NCBI GenBank assembly: GCA_022315425.1 | Contig: JAIUPT010000024.1 | Span: forward strand, 620,001 to 684,000 | From: Pseudevernia furfuracea | Lineage: Eukaryota > Ascomycota > Lecanoromycetes > Lecanorales > Parmeliaceae | Length of the DNA stretch: 64,000 nt | Direction: 5' to 3' | Part shown: piece by piece, positions 34,648-46,061 of the stretch | How positions within the stretch are numbered: position 1 is the first letter of the stretch | Layout: each line of letters starts with the position of its first letter | Program-made: the position numbers and the translations under genes | Notes under the pieces: model-generated | Seen by the model: only the letters and a program-made list of their open reading frames with translations | What the model was told of the DNA's origin: nothing | Databases searched by the model: none

Positions 34648-35415
34648 TCAGACAAAGCCACTCGGTGGCCCAGCACCCATACCCCAGGCCGCCGCATTCT
34701 TCCCAGCTCCAACACGGCTGATATTGTTGGCCCTCCTCTTGGCCCTCTCGACCACGACCATGGCGCTACATATGACCTCTTCCCTCCCACCTTCTGCCAA
34801 CGCATCAACAATGTGAAGCTCTCCCATCTCTTCCCTATCCTCCTTCTTCATCTTTCCCACGCCGCCTCCCCGGCCCGAGCCCGTCACCGGCGACACCGGC
34901 ACCGCATGCACGAACCTCGCCACGATCTCATCCACGTCGTTGGTGAGTTCCAACACGCCTTTGTTCCCGGGGTTGGGCATCCACCAGTGCTCGTGGCCCC
35001 AGATGGTGGTCCGAAGCTTTTGGGTCGGCGAGTCCTCCAGCTCCAGCCTCTGGATCATTTGCATGTTCGGCATGTGGGAGTAGGATATCGTCGTCCCGGT
35101 CCCATGTATGTCGAACCTTCCTTCGGCCAGCGGACGCTTGAGGCTCTCGTCGCAGTCGCCGGTGGTGATGATGAGGTGCGGCTTGCGGTTCATGAAGCCG
35201 CCGGTCTTGTTGGTACGGATTTTGCACACGGGGAGGGTGGAGGTGTAGGTGGTGGGTGACTCGGATGGTTGATCGCGGAGGGTGAGGATGAGACTGTCGG
35301 GGGATGTTTGGTGTAGAGTGTAGATGCTGATGTGGTGGTTGGTGTTTGCCGGGTGGTAGATGGGAAGGATGTCGGTGAGGGCTTGAGGGGTGTAGGGTGG
35401 GGGCTCGTCGGACAT
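34648..35415 (-). CDS. Conserved fungal hypothetical protein with PPPY motif
   Basis: One exon, 255 residues, starting MSDEPPPYTPQ. The start at 35415 was chosen over the upstream Met at 35502 because the PPPY-type opening is typical of this kind of fungal protein. A PPxY motif can bind WW domains such as those of Nedd4/Rsp5 ubiquitin ligases. The body is mainly predicted beta (HHISIYTLH, DSLILTLRD, KPHLIITTGD, TTISYSHMPN) with WGHEHWWMPNPGN. A Gly-rich charged insert (GSGRGGGVGKMKKEDREE) precedes a helix ending CSAMVVVERAKRRANNI. The C-terminus is short and Gly/Pro-rich. There is no signal peptide or membrane segment. The family is unnamed to me. Confidence 0.72.
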   Translation of the reverse strand: MSDEPPPYTPQALTDILPIYHPANTNHHISIYTLHQTSPDSLILTLRDQPSESPTTYTSTLPVCKIRTNKTGGFMNRKPHLIITTGDCDESLKRPLAEGRFDIHGTGTTISYSHMPNMQMIQRLELEDSPTQKLRTTIWGHEHWWMPNPGNKGVLELTNDVDEIVARFVHAVPVSPVTGSGRGGGVGKMKKEDREEMGELHIVDALAEGGREEVICSAMVVVERAKRRANNISRVGAGKNAAAWGMGAGPPSGFV

Positions 35416-36158
35416 GTCTATTGCGGTTGAAGGGAGATGGTCAATCGAGTGTAATAGATATATGTGAGAAGGCACTGTTGGTCTGGTGGTGCAAGAGGAC
35501 ATGGCTGGGGATGATGGTGGAATGGAGAAGTGAGGGATGAGGACTTACCTTGAGAAGGCACCCGTGAGACTTTAAATATATTACTGATGTATGCGCAATG
35601 CAATGCAATGCACGCAATGCTAAGAAAGGTAAGTTGCCATTATGAGAAGGTGATTACAGCACTCAGCCTTGTTGATACATACGATGCCTTGAAGAGTGAT
35701 TGTAGAGGCAGCAGAGGAAATCACTACTCGTATTGACCGAGAAAGGAAGGTTGGCCGACCAGCCTGGTCGACTCGGTCGACAGAGGAAAGTTTCCTCTTC
35801 AAGGAGAACTCTTGTTTATACTTTACATCTCTTTGTCTCCTTATCTCTTGATAAATTACCTCCTGCACCTCCCAACCCAGCCCACCTACAGCTTCCTGCA
35901 GGTTACTCGTAAGAGCGTGCGCGGCGATGACTGTACCTTACCTTACCTTACCCTACATGCCGACAAGCGTCCCAGCCTTAATTAAACAAGTATGTAAAGT
36001 CCTACTCGCTCTCTTACATAAGTACCTCAAGGTACCTTACCTAGCACTCACTTCAGTCCACGAGTCCGCCACTAATAAAGCATCGCATCACGCGAGTCAG
36101 CCTTTTCGGGCCCATGCTCCCAAAAAAAAAAAGCGCCCGTAGGGGCTTATCGTTTCAA

Positions 36159-36180
36159 TTTTTTTTTTTTTTTTTTTTTT
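36159..36180. repeat. Poly-T tract
   Basis: About twenty-two T's on the plus strand, preceded by a run of A at 36122-36132. Confidence 0.9.
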
Positions 36181-36225
36181 GTTGGGGGGTAATGTAGGAA
36201 CGAAATTAGCGAGCGGCATGGCTTG

Positions 36226-36250
36226 CTGGCTGGCTGGCTGGCTGGCTGGC
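36226..36250. repeat. (TGGC)n microsatellite
   Basis: Six copies of TGGC in a row. Confidence 0.9.
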
Positions 36251-36461
36251 AGTGCAGTGCAGTTGCAACTGCCGCTTTCTTTCTTTGCGGTGTGGAGGAA
36301 AACGAAACGGGGATGTGTCGGAGTTCTTTCTGGATCCCGGCGCGAAGCGAAGCGGTTCTGGATCTTGCTGCCGCTGAGCTGGGTACGTGGTCTTTTTCGT
36401 TTCGTTTCGGTGGGGAACTAGATGGGGAGGGGGATGGGGAGTGTTTGGAGGAGTTACCTGG

Positions 36462-36491
36462 TGGATGGATGGATGGATGGATGGATGGATG
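36462..36491. repeat. (GGAT)n microsatellite
   Basis: Seven copies of GGAT, inside a G-rich strand stretch (36420-36600). Confidence 0.9.
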
Positions 36492-36789
36492 GGGATGATG
36501 GGGGTGGATGGAAATGGTGAGTTGAGGTGGTGGGGACGGCGGAGGGAGGAGATGGCGGCTGTGAAGAGAGGGGTGCGGGCAGGGTATGCGGCGGTGGGAT
36601 GAGAACTTTGTGGGGGGCAGATTGGCGGCTGTGGGATGAGAGCTTTGTGTAGGCAGATTGGTTGGGGAGCTGGAGTAATGGCAAGCGAGGGGCACAGAGG
36701 GGAAGATGTTGAATGCGTGGGGTCAGAGATCATGGCAAAGGAAGGACCCTGACGGGCAGAGAATTGGCAAAGTCTATCAAAACACTGGG

Positions 36790-37665
36790 CTAATTGTCCG
36801 GGTAGCCGCTAGGCATGCCACAGGGAGTGTTGTCCGTAAGGTAACAGTCCGTCGTGTTGCCTTTGAGCACTATCCCCACATACCCGTTCCCCACAGTCCC
36901 CCACTTGCCGTCGTTGATCTGGAAATACGTCGCGTCGGCATACAAGGGGTAGCTCAAAACAAACTCCTTCATAATCGCCAAAGCAGCCCCCCACACCCCC
37001 CAGGTCAACTGCTGCCGGTTCGAATCCTGCCCAAAGACTTGTATGTATTGGATCCCCGAGTTGCCGGCAATGTTCCCGACAGGAATCAGATAGGTCTGGG
37101 ATGTGCTATGCGGGGCGTCGATGGGGCCGTCGCCGGTTGGTCGGTTTTCACCTGAGGCGGCGCGGGAGGCCATGGCATTTTGCGTTGCGTTGTAGGCGCC
37201 GTCCAGGCCGGTCCAGAAGATGGGAGCGATGGTACCCTTGTTGTAGCCGTAGGAGCCGATGGGGTCGATGAAGACGTAGGTGGAGGTTCCGGCTCCGCAC
37301 CAGAGATAGGGGAAGTAGCCTGATGGGTCTGTGGTCGCTTGGGGAGGACCGTCGTCTTGACTGGGGACGACGATATCGGCGGTAGTAACGGGGCTGTCGG
37401 AAAGGGAGGGGTTCGAGGTTAGCTGTTGTTCTTGGGAAGGAAAGAAGGGGTGGGCATGCCCTGATCTCACGTGTGGGAGCGTGGTAACTCACTTTCCGGC
37501 AATTATTTTCGGCGCATTGCCGCAAGGGATTTTGGCACTATTACCCCGCCTACTCAACCCCTCCGAGTGGGATCCAGGGGCGGCGAACGGACTTGCAAGA
37601 ATCAAAGCTGGGGAAAGGCAGGTGGCGAAGGCGAGTAATGAGCGTCGCTTTCCGAACGGAGACAT
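36790..37665 (-). CDS. Secreted protein of unknown function
   Basis: Two exons on the minus strand: 37665-37493 and 37393-36790; 777 nt, 258 residues. The 99-base intron begins GTGAGT and ends GACAG, and joins ..IIAGN to PVTTADIVV in phase. The N-terminus is a signal peptide (basic MSPFGKRR, then LLAFATCLSPALILASP), perhaps followed by a KEX2-like site at SRRG (residues 38-41). The mature part contains CGAGTSTYVFIDP, FWTGLDGAYNA, QTYLIPVGNIAG, TWGVWGAALAIMKEF and FQINDGKWGTVGNGYVGI, with CYLTDNTPCG near the end. The regular spacing suggests a compact extracellular fold. Fungal proteins with this look occur in plant- and insect-associated species; I cannot name a family. Confidence 0.8.
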
Positions 37666-38051
37666 TATTCGAAGAACTTTTATGATGTGGAGACCTGTGA
37701 CTGTCGACTTGGAAATTCGGTTTGCAAGTACAACGTCTGAGGGCCTTCGAACGTTCTTGTACCTGTTGCCTCGTGGCAATGTTGCGCGGGTATTGTTTCG
37801 CGGTGTTTCGGGAAATATGCGATAGGCGTGAGGGTGCGCGATTGTTGTTTCGTAGCTTGCAGACGAGAGGGCAAACTCTTGCGACTCGTGAAGAAGCTTG
37901 TGAGACCCATTATTAGTCCTGTCGCAAATCTGACACGCCTCACAATGTCTCTTGACTGATGTTTGGTTGGTTGATGCGCTGCCGCCAATGTCATTATAGC
38001 CGCAGTCTCGGAATTTCTCCTCTTTGCCGGAGGAAAAGATCTGGCCTCTAA
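37666..38051. other. Spacer between two minus-strand genes
   Basis: Carries the 3' side of the Zn2Cys6 gene and the promoter of the secreted-protein gene at 37665. No gene is seen. Confidence 0.5.
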
Positions 38052-40316
38052 TCACTTATCCTCGGACCAACCCCAATCTGCGATCAGGACTTTCTGCGCT
38101 TGTTTCCTTGGCCAGCCACTACACTGCTCAGTACCTTGCATGAAGTCAATCAGTACCTCCTGCTCAGGCCGATCAGTAAACCAATTACCACCTAGAGAGC
38201 AAACATTAGCCATGACATGTGACCGGGAAGCATGGTATAGCTTTCAGGTGAGGAGAATGCGATGCTTACAGATGATGATAGCAAGACTGGCGGTGAATCT
38301 GGCTGGTACGAAGCTATTACAGAGCGCGATACCGCACAGCATCCGCACGTACGAAAGAGCAGTCTCCTAATGTACATGTTCAACATCGCAAGATCGGTTG
38401 AACCATGGCAAGGTTGCTCACATGCATCTCCGCCAGAGCAGACTTCATCTGAGGTCCGATCCGTGGAATGTGTGGGTCGTGCGCTGTCAAAAGCAGCCTC
38501 GCTAGATAGAGGAAGTGGGCTGCAACCACTTTGATATCGGCTTTAGTGTGGATCGTGATACGTTGGGGGGTTCTGATCAAGGCTCACCGTGCTCATCAGT
38601 TGCAAAAGTTGCCTCGGGGAACCAAAGACCGTGGCTTGGATTCCGAGGCTTGAAAAAGAGAGGGTCGAAGCTGCTTGGTCGCTTGTCCGACCAGTCTTCT
38701 ATGAGTTGACAAAGTTCCCGCCACTTGGCCGGAGTAGGTTCGTCTCCATAAGCCCACTGCAATGTCTGCGCGCAGATCCATAGTGCCCGGTGAAGCCAGA
38801 AATCAAGGTCGAGGGAAGTATCGGAAGATTCGAATGTGCAATTGTCTAGATCGGCCCGGACCGTGCGTTGATGGCCACAGGCAATATAGATTTCTTGGCG
38901 TAAATGCAACCAAAAAACCGCTCTGCGTAGTTGGGATGAAAGGCGACCGCCGCACGCCGGTAGGAAGGCCGAGGTTGCCATGATGTGGCGCACGGAATCA
39001 GCACCGACTGTAGCGGTCGAACATCAGCAAGAATTGACCAATGGGCATATTCAGCGAAGTGCCATACTGTCTATATCTTCGTAGAGGTGTAGGATGGTGG
39101 TGGTCATGAGAAGATTGTCATCCTTGATGCGGTCAGGGTCGTTGAGCATTGGTACCATCAGTCCCAAGCATCTATCATGGTAGCGAACTGCTTCGTAAGA
39201 GTCCAGGTCGGAGACGCGGCTCAGATGCAGTGCTGATACCGCAAGGATACCGTTCATGAGCAAGGGGCTCGAGGCGGCCATGACGGGTGCAATTTTGGTG
39301 AAATGTCTCTTGCTATCGCCAACATCAAACTAGGCGCGGTATTAGCATGGCGGAACCAGGCGTAGGCTCCGATCACAAAACGAACCCACGAGGCTAGATT
39401 TTCGACGAAATGCTGCAAAAGACGGGACTCCTCAATGCTTCTCAACGGCCATACTGACTTTGCATCACTTGAGAAGTAGGGACGCGGCAGAGGTCTAAAG
39501 GTATCGAAGTTGGCACTCTTTTGGAAGGTTTGAAACTTCAGCTCCGGTGACTTCTCCCGACGCTTTCGCTCGAGATGGCTTGACTGCATCCGCTGCAATT
39601 CGCCTGACTCATCAATGCTGGTTGCGGGGTTATGTTTCAGCGGTTCTTTGAAGCTCGCAAAACCCGCCTGACTCGTGATGCTGTAGTCGTCATAATTCGG
39701 AGATATGGGGCCATCTGCTCTTTGGCCTGGCGACAGCTTTGCCCTTGGACCGTGCTTCTCCCCGCTCGACGGTGTTCCTTTGACTGGGCGAGAAGTACTA
39801 TCTGTTTTATGTGCTCGATAGGCAGCGAGCACACCTTCATTCTCATTGACGAACTCGGCTGCATTCATTCTCGCATCAGTCATTGCGTCAGAGTTAGGCA
39901 ATGCCGGTCCGTTTACCTTTGGCATTGAGAGGAATCCATTCCTGGTCGGGATCAAAGAAAAAGTCATACTTGCTGGACTCGGCGGGTGACAGGTGGATGG
40001 AGGGACAGACAAGATTTCGAAACCTGATATTGTATCCTCGTGTGCAGACACGACCGGCGGACTGGCATTGTGAACAAGTTTTCTTTCCGTCACCTACTGC
40101 TGATCAGCTCGGATGTCGCGAGGGGGCGGAAGCAGCCCGGTAACTTGCATGGAAAGCTTGAAGGCGAGAACTTACACTTCAGATGGCGCACCCGGCAATT
40201 GGCGCTGTGTCAGGAAACGTTTAGCGTACAGTTTTCTTTCCGGTGGCAATTTGATGATTGCGGGTCTCGAGAAATAGTGTAAGCAGGGGATATCATTCAG
40301 CTCACCAGTCACGCAT
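38052..40316 (-). CDS. Zn2Cys6 transcription factor with fungal_trans_2-type domain
   Basis: Nine exons on the minus strand: 40316-40306, 40204-40176, 40093-39917, 39858-39386, 39329-39068, 39007-38588, 38528-38422, 38366-38270, 38191-38052. The sum is 1716 nt, or 571 residues, with all phases consistent. The binuclear cluster is complete: C4-x2-C7-x6-C14-x5-C20-x2-C23-x6-C30, with RVRHLKCDGKK between, and it is spread over the first three exons. A Ser/Pro-rich linker follows. The middle domain shows LLQHFVENLASWFDV, RHF, SSPLLMNGILAVSALHLSR, YHDRCL and TTTILHLYEDID, then FWLHLRQEIYIA. Near the end come YVRMLCGIALCN and WPRKQAQKVL. This is the usual layout of fungal_trans_2 (DUF3468-like) regulators. 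It would act in the nucleus on genes not identifiable here. Confidence 0.9.
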
Positions 40317-40568
40317 TAGATTCTATGGGAAGTGATGATTGGGAAGGTGGAGAGACTGCTCGGGGGAGAGAAAAAGGAAAATAGGAAAAAGGGGAAAAAG
40401 GAAGGAAGGCGGTTGGGGGCCTTTGTCGAGTACTCATATAATCTCATACTGGTATTGTGGTATTGTCATATTATGGTATATTATGGTATATTATGGTATT
40501 ATCTTTTATGATTGATAATTGATAATTGATGGCTGAAGTGGTGAATGAGGCTGATGAGGTCATTCAAA

Positions 40569-40617
40569 TAGAGAGTAGAGAGTAGAGAGTAGAGAGTAGA
40601 GAGTAGAGAGTAGAGAG
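40569..40617. repeat. (AGAGAGT)n minisatellite
   Basis: Seven-base unit AGAGAGT (AGAGTAG in another phase), about seven copies in a row. Confidence 0.92.
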
Positions 40618-40889
40618 CAAGGTAGCCCACGTACCTTACCTCAAGTAATTCGGGGGCGTGGGGGTGTCGGCCCGTCAAAAGTCATTCTTTTCGGACCAAT
40701 TCGGGTACGCTAATTTATAGCCGCTCGGGGAAACGATAGCCCCGATCCCTGCCTGTAAGCTGTAAGATAAAGTAAAGTAAAGTAAGGTACCTGAGAGTTA
40801 TTGTTATTCTACACTTCTACACACTACACCCCTCTTACGCCAGAGCTATGACTTGAAGAGAAAAGTCATGATCCTCCAGTGCAGGTCTG

Positions 40890-40931
40890 GGATAAGGATA
40901 AGGATAAGGATAAGGATAAGGATAAGGATAA
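40890..40931. repeat. (GGATAA)7 minisatellite
   Basis: Seven perfect copies of GGATAA, followed by a degenerate copy. The complement, TTATCC, holds a GATA-type core, so each unit could bind a GATA factor; this is speculative. Confidence 0.92.
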
Positions 40932-43530
40932 GGATGGGGATAAGTAATACCCCTATACATCACAACATCTGTGCCCTCGAACCCTAAAATGCGACTATCG
41001 AGGAGGTACAAGACGGAAAGAAAACGTGGCCGAATATGTATAAAGTACTTTGAGCCATTTTCAAAAGGCTTGATCTTCATCTGCGAGGGAGGGGCGATTT
41101 GAGCGCCTCAAGCAACCTGACTGGCCTCATAAACGCCCCCACGCCCCTGCAGGACTCGCGAGATAATATCATAATCCATAGCTGATTATCAACCGATGCT
41201 GTTGTACAATCTTCATAATCGTAACATACATAATAATAAGCACAGTATAAGTCAATCTTATGCTGCACAGAATATTATAATAGTAATTTCTGATGCCCGC
41301 ATGTATTGACGCGCATCTCTATATCTATGATATCTAAGGTACCTTATGATATATCACATTAGCTCCCCGCTTGTGTATAAAATTGAATCAAAATTGCTTA
41401 CTCTACATACGAGTACCGAGATTAATTGTTTATGAAAAACTGGATTTTTCGCATCTTGAATCTTGACCATAAAGTAAGAGAGAGTAAGAGGCCCTGACCG
41501 CCCCCAGCCGTCCCTAGCTTCCGGGGCCGGTCATCCCCGGCGGGGATGACCACTGTCATGCTTATCTTACATTCTACAGACTACCTTAGTATCTACCCAG
41601 CTACCTACACCCCATTCACTTTGTCCCTAAACATACCTTTACAAGACAAGACACTTGTCTACAAGTATTCTCTACTCCTAAGCGAGTGTGGACAGCCTTC
41701 GTGCAGTCTGAGCATTATTTACTCAGCCAACCGACCAATCTTACTCACTAACCGACACCAATTACATCTCTCCCCGAGCGTGGATGCGCACTCGACTGTG
41801 CTTATCATCAATTGCTGAGAATTGGAAGATTCTAGTCATTGCGCTTTGGTGTGACTCATTGGAGTCAAGCCGACTGCCACTGATCAATGAGTTCTTAGGG
41901 AGATTGATGCTGAAACCGATGCTTGACTAGAGCCAGCTCAGTGATAACAGCAGTAGTAGCGATCCTGGCAAAATGGACCTGCCCTTCACCCTTCTATAAC
42001 AAGCCGCGAGACAAAATCACTCAGCAACTTTTCCCGCCTCAGCAATAACAGTCACGATGGATACCTCCTACTGGCAGCAGCACTAGCGTGTACCGCCACA
42101 AATGCCATTTCAGACTAACACAAATCATGCCTACCTAGCTGATGTCAACCTGGATCACTATCGGGTCATGGGGGTGTACGATGATGACTAGTCTGATCGG
42201 AAACGTCAGAGCTCATACCGCGGCTTTCGCCATGCGGACCATTCTGATTGGTCGGCGACATGTGCAAGCGTGGACGTGGCTCCTTCTTTCAACCAAGTTT
42301 CATAGACTCGCCAAGGCATTAGAACTAGCGCGACTGCGCATCGCACATATCTAAGGCAAGGCACTCGATAGACTGACCACAAATAGAAACACCATCTATC
42401 ATCGAATCATTCAAAATTTACAGCCAACGCTACGTCTTCTTGACAATAGGCATCTCAACCTACTTTGGGTGCCTATCGCTTAAGGCTACAGGGATGCAAT
42501 AGAAGAGCATATGAGTTCCGTACTCGTGCGACAGAAAGATCTCGCAGCTCTTGGCCGTCCGGCGTGGATCTCCTCACTGATGGATGAGGGTACTACAAGC
42601 GGCATCGATTGGTGGGTACTTCCGTGCCAAGAAGATGGATGCACTTTTCAGCCGCACGAGCATATGCAGACTGCAGACGAGTATACTCCAGTTCATATAC
42701 ATGCCATTGCTTGGAAAGCTTTTTTTTTTTTTTTTTGCATGTATACAATCTGACTCTAATGACGGCTTCTTACAAACACAGAGTGGAGCCGAGGGTCCCC
42801 AGATGCTCCACTCATGATTAATAATCAAGCTTGGAAATCACCGACAAGCCGAGAAAGGAAACTTTCCTATTAAGGATTCGCACAATTCTGTCAAACTTTC
42901 CACGACATCTCGAACCGCAACAAAAGATCCAATTTTTTCCTCGCCACTTCTATTGCTTTAGCTATCATACTTTCTTACAACATGCTTATCATCATGTCTA
43001 TAGCAAAAGAAAGGAACGTGGAGCTGTCCGAAGGAGGCGATTGCAAGGATCTGCCGGATCAAGATAGATACCTGCTCATATCTACGCGCGGTTCGAGATG
43101 TATGGACCAAGCTTTTCTCAACCTCAACAGTCTCTAACACGAGCTATCCAGGCTTACGGATCAAGCTTTACAAGCTCAGCAGTCTCCGTCACAATCTCGT
43201 ACATGAGCGGTCAAGGCTTATGGACCCGGGGTTATCAAGCTCCACAATACCTGGCTTGAGCAATTGGTGCCATGGATCATCTATCATTTTAGGCCACCCA
43301 GCATCCCAAATCCCAAATCCCAAATTTTAGTGTTCTTCTGGCCAACAGCTGTCATATCTTTTTTCTCGACAATGTTGTATATAAAGAACCCCTCCCTCAC
43401 CCTTGATTTTCAGTGTCTTGCCAAAGACAAATCTTTCTTGCAAACGTCTTCCCTCCGTCAAGTCTGAGCCTTCTTCGACTCTTATTGCGAGAGACCCTGC
43501 TGAAGACCTCCCCCATTCATCACCATCACC

Positions 43531-45390
43531 ATGTCCCATTCCACGCCCAAGCCACCTAGTCCATGCCATTTACCGTCCAGTCAAGCAAAGAATGGCCAAA
43601 CAGTGGAAAAAGTCGTGGAGACGCCGGGATCGCCTCCACCAGAGTACAAAGAGCAGGAGCAAGACGTCTCAATCGGTCAAGCTCGCAAGCGTGCCGTCGC
43701 GATTCTGATAGTCTTGACCAACCTGGTCCCGGTATGCCAGCCAGTCCATACCGCTCGCTCCCGCTGATTCGCATCAAAGATGATGTCATTCGGTCTCGGT
43801 ATTGGAGGTGGACTGGTCATCGGCAAAGCTCTCGGCGTCGATGAACCAACTCAAGCAGCCTGGATCCCAGCATCTTACTCGTACGTCTCCCTCCAAGCTT
43901 TACAACTCCGCCGTGAGAGCTGACATACCACGGCTCGCCAGGTTGACTTCCGGCGCCTTCGTCCTCATGTCAGGTCGGCTCGGCTCCATTTACGGCCACA
44001 AGAATATCCTGCTTGGCGGAGCCGCTTGGTGGGTCCTCTGGTCCTTCATCAACGCTTTCTGCAACAACTTCATCGCTTTCAATGTTGTTAGAGCTTTGAG
44101 CGGTATCGGTGCGGCAATGATCGTACCTAATGCTATTGCCGTCATCGGAACGACACTCCCGCCGGGTAAGATGCGCAACTTGAGTCTAGGGTTTTTCGGC
44201 GCCGGGGCTCCTGTGGGAGGGTGGTTGGGGACGTTGTTCGCTGGTCTCCTGGCCGAGCTGACGCCGTGGAAATGGCTGTTTATTTTTATGTGGGCGCCAT
44301 CTGTCTTGCAGAGAATCATGGAATATGGCTAACGCAATGCGATCAGGTCCATACTGGGGTTGCTTGTTTTTGGAAGCCTTGCGCTCTTACTTCCTCCGGA
44401 GGAGCCGACCAGCAAGTCCGAGCCGATGGACTGGATCGGTTCCGCCCTCGGCATCGGTGGCCTCATCACTTTCAACTTTGCCTGGAAGTATGTCCCCCAA
44501 ACCTCGACCACAAAGCATCTCAGCTAACCCTCATACCCAGCCAAGCTCCCACCGCCGGATGGGACTCCCCCTACGAAATCGCCCTCTTGATCACCTCCGT
44601 CATCCTCTTCGCCGCCTTCGCCGTCTGGGAACACAAACTCGCGCCATTCCCCATCCTACCCCTGTCCATTTTCCAAGCCCCGTCCTTCTTCCCCCTCGTC
44701 GTCGTCGTCTGCTTCAGCTTCATGTCCTACGCCACCTTCATCTGGTACCTCGTCGCCTGGCAGCAAGAAATCCGCCACTGGTCCGCCCTCTCCACCTCCT
44801 TCGGCCTCGCCCCCATGGCCCTCGGCGCCACCTCCGCCGCCTTGGTCGCCGCCTGGCTCATCCCCCGCCTCGCGGCCCAGTGGATCTTGGCCATCGGCGC
44901 CCTCGCCGCCCTCGTCGCCCAGGTCGTCTTGGCCACCATGCCCGCGCGCCAGTCGTATTGGCCCTCCGTTTTCCCCGCCACCGTCGTCCAGTCGCTCTGT
45001 CCGGACTTCATCTTCACGGCCGCGGCCATCATCGCGAGTAACAGCGTCAAGAGGAACGAGCAGGGGATCGCGGGGAGCTTGATCGGTACGTTGCAGCTTT
45101 ATGCGACGAGTATCGGACTCGGGTTCGCGGGGGTGGTGGAGGTCCATGTCGGTGGGGGCGGCGATGGCGGCGAAGGGGAGACGGTCAAGGGGTATCGAGG
45201 CGCGTTGTGGTTCGGGGTGGGTTTGGCGGTGGTGGCCCTGGTCGTTTGTGCCGGGTGGGTTCGGATGCCCAAGGACGGGAGGGAAGGGTGGGAGGGGGAC
45301 GATGCGCTCCCTGGTCTTGGTCGTAGGCAGGACAAGGAGGAGGAGGAGGAGGCAAAGTTCGGCGGTGGTGTCGCCGGTAGGAGCGTTTGA
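43531..45390 (+). CDS. MFS transporter, DHA2-like (drug:H+ antiporter type)
   Basis: Five exons: 43531-43731, 43780-43880, 43942-44289, 44347-44487, 44541-45390; 1641 nt, 546 residues. Introns have GTATGC, GTACGT, GTGGGC and GTATGT donors and AG acceptors. The N-terminal 55 residues are cytosolic and Pro/Glu-rich. The first membrane helix starts at about 56 (AVAILIVLTNLVPMMSFGLG). The MFS loop motif A is LMSGRLGSIYGHK at about 109-121. Further helices are FIAFNVVRALSGIGAAMIVPNA, PPGKMRNLSLGFFGAGAPVGG and WLGTLFAGLL. The C-terminal half gives QEIRHWSALSTSFGLAPMALG and AAIIASNSVKRNEQGIAGSL, typical of 14-helix DHA2-like fungal transporters. Substrate is unknown. The tail is Gly/Glu-rich and cytosolic. 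The start sits in a good context (CACC ATG). Confidence 0.88.
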
Positions 45391-45585
45391 TGAGGATCCG
45401 GGGTTTCGAAGAATTGCTCTGGAGCGAAGCATCCCAGCTGCATCCATCCATCCATCGGTACTCTACACTATTTCCATAGATATAAATCAGGACGTCCGGT
45501 TCGGGCAAGGCACACCCGCTCTTAATTAAGGTATTCATGCACCGCTCGCTCGTCGCTCCATCGCATAACCGCACATTGATCCCCT

Positions 45586-45612
45586 ACCAACCAACCAACC
45601 AACCAACCAACC
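45586..45612. repeat. (ACCA)n microsatellite
   Basis: About six and a half copies of ACCA/CCAA. Confidence 0.9.
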
Positions 45613-45847
45613 GAGGCGTCAGCGACGCCGGAGATGCGCGACCAGTCCTCCCTGTGCCCCGTGCCCTGTGCCCTCTCTCTTCTCTCCACCCTCTCCCCTC
45701 GTTTCCGCTCGACTCGACTCGACAAGCGTACGAGTACGAGTTACCCTGGCTAATACGCCCGCCCCCCCTCCGCTCCCACTCAACTCAACTCAATTCACCT
45801 CAACCCATCTCATCTCAAACCATCCATCCACTCCGGAACAAACATCC

Positions 45848-45871
45848 ATTGACATTGACATTGACATTGAC
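45848..45871. repeat. (ATTGAC)4 minisatellite
   Basis: Four copies of ATTGAC in a row. Confidence 0.88.
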
Positions 45872-46040
45872 GTTCCCACGCAACGAGCTCAGCGCCGACG
45901 GACAATGTACCTCGAATCACGGGGATGGGTATTGATATATAGATATATATATGTACGCAACACCAACAACCGGGAACCATTTCAAACACAAACACAAAGC
46001 CAATCGCTATCGCACAATACGCGCCCCTGGTTGGTTGGTT

Positions 46041-46061
46041 TACTCACTCACTCACTCACTC
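46041..46061. repeat. (ACTC)n microsatellite
   Basis: Five copies of ACTC. A GGTT repeat precedes it. Confidence 0.9.

Larger units (their letters stand above)
35416..36789. other. Intergenic region with simple repeats
   Basis: Contains CAATG repeats near 35597-35615, a CCTTA-type repeat (ACCTTACCTTACC) at about 35937-35952 and the tracts listed next. Long minus-strand Pro/Ser/His-rich frames at 36147-36733 are translations of the repeats and not genes. Confidence 0.45.
40317..43530. other. Gene-poor region with simple repeats
   Basis: About 3.2 kb. Contains a tandem TATGGTATAT tract (40460-40502), the two repeats listed next, AGGTACCTTA words (for example 41336-41346), and a T run at 42720-42736. 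Short frames at 41546-41818, 42142-42354 and 42511-42753 have no recognisable product. Confidence 0.4.

Noticed and set aside
36147..36733. Long Pro/Ser/His-rich minus-strand frames
   Set aside because: They are translations of G-rich satellites on the plus strand.
37014..37030. GGTTCGAATCC, the T-loop word of tRNAs
   Set aside because: It lies inside the second exon of the secreted-protein gene and has no cloverleaf around it.
36790..45390. Secondary-metabolite cluster around the Zn2Cys6 factor and MFS transporter
   Set aside because: No backbone synthase or tailoring enzymes lie within reach; a regulator and a transporter alone are not a cluster.
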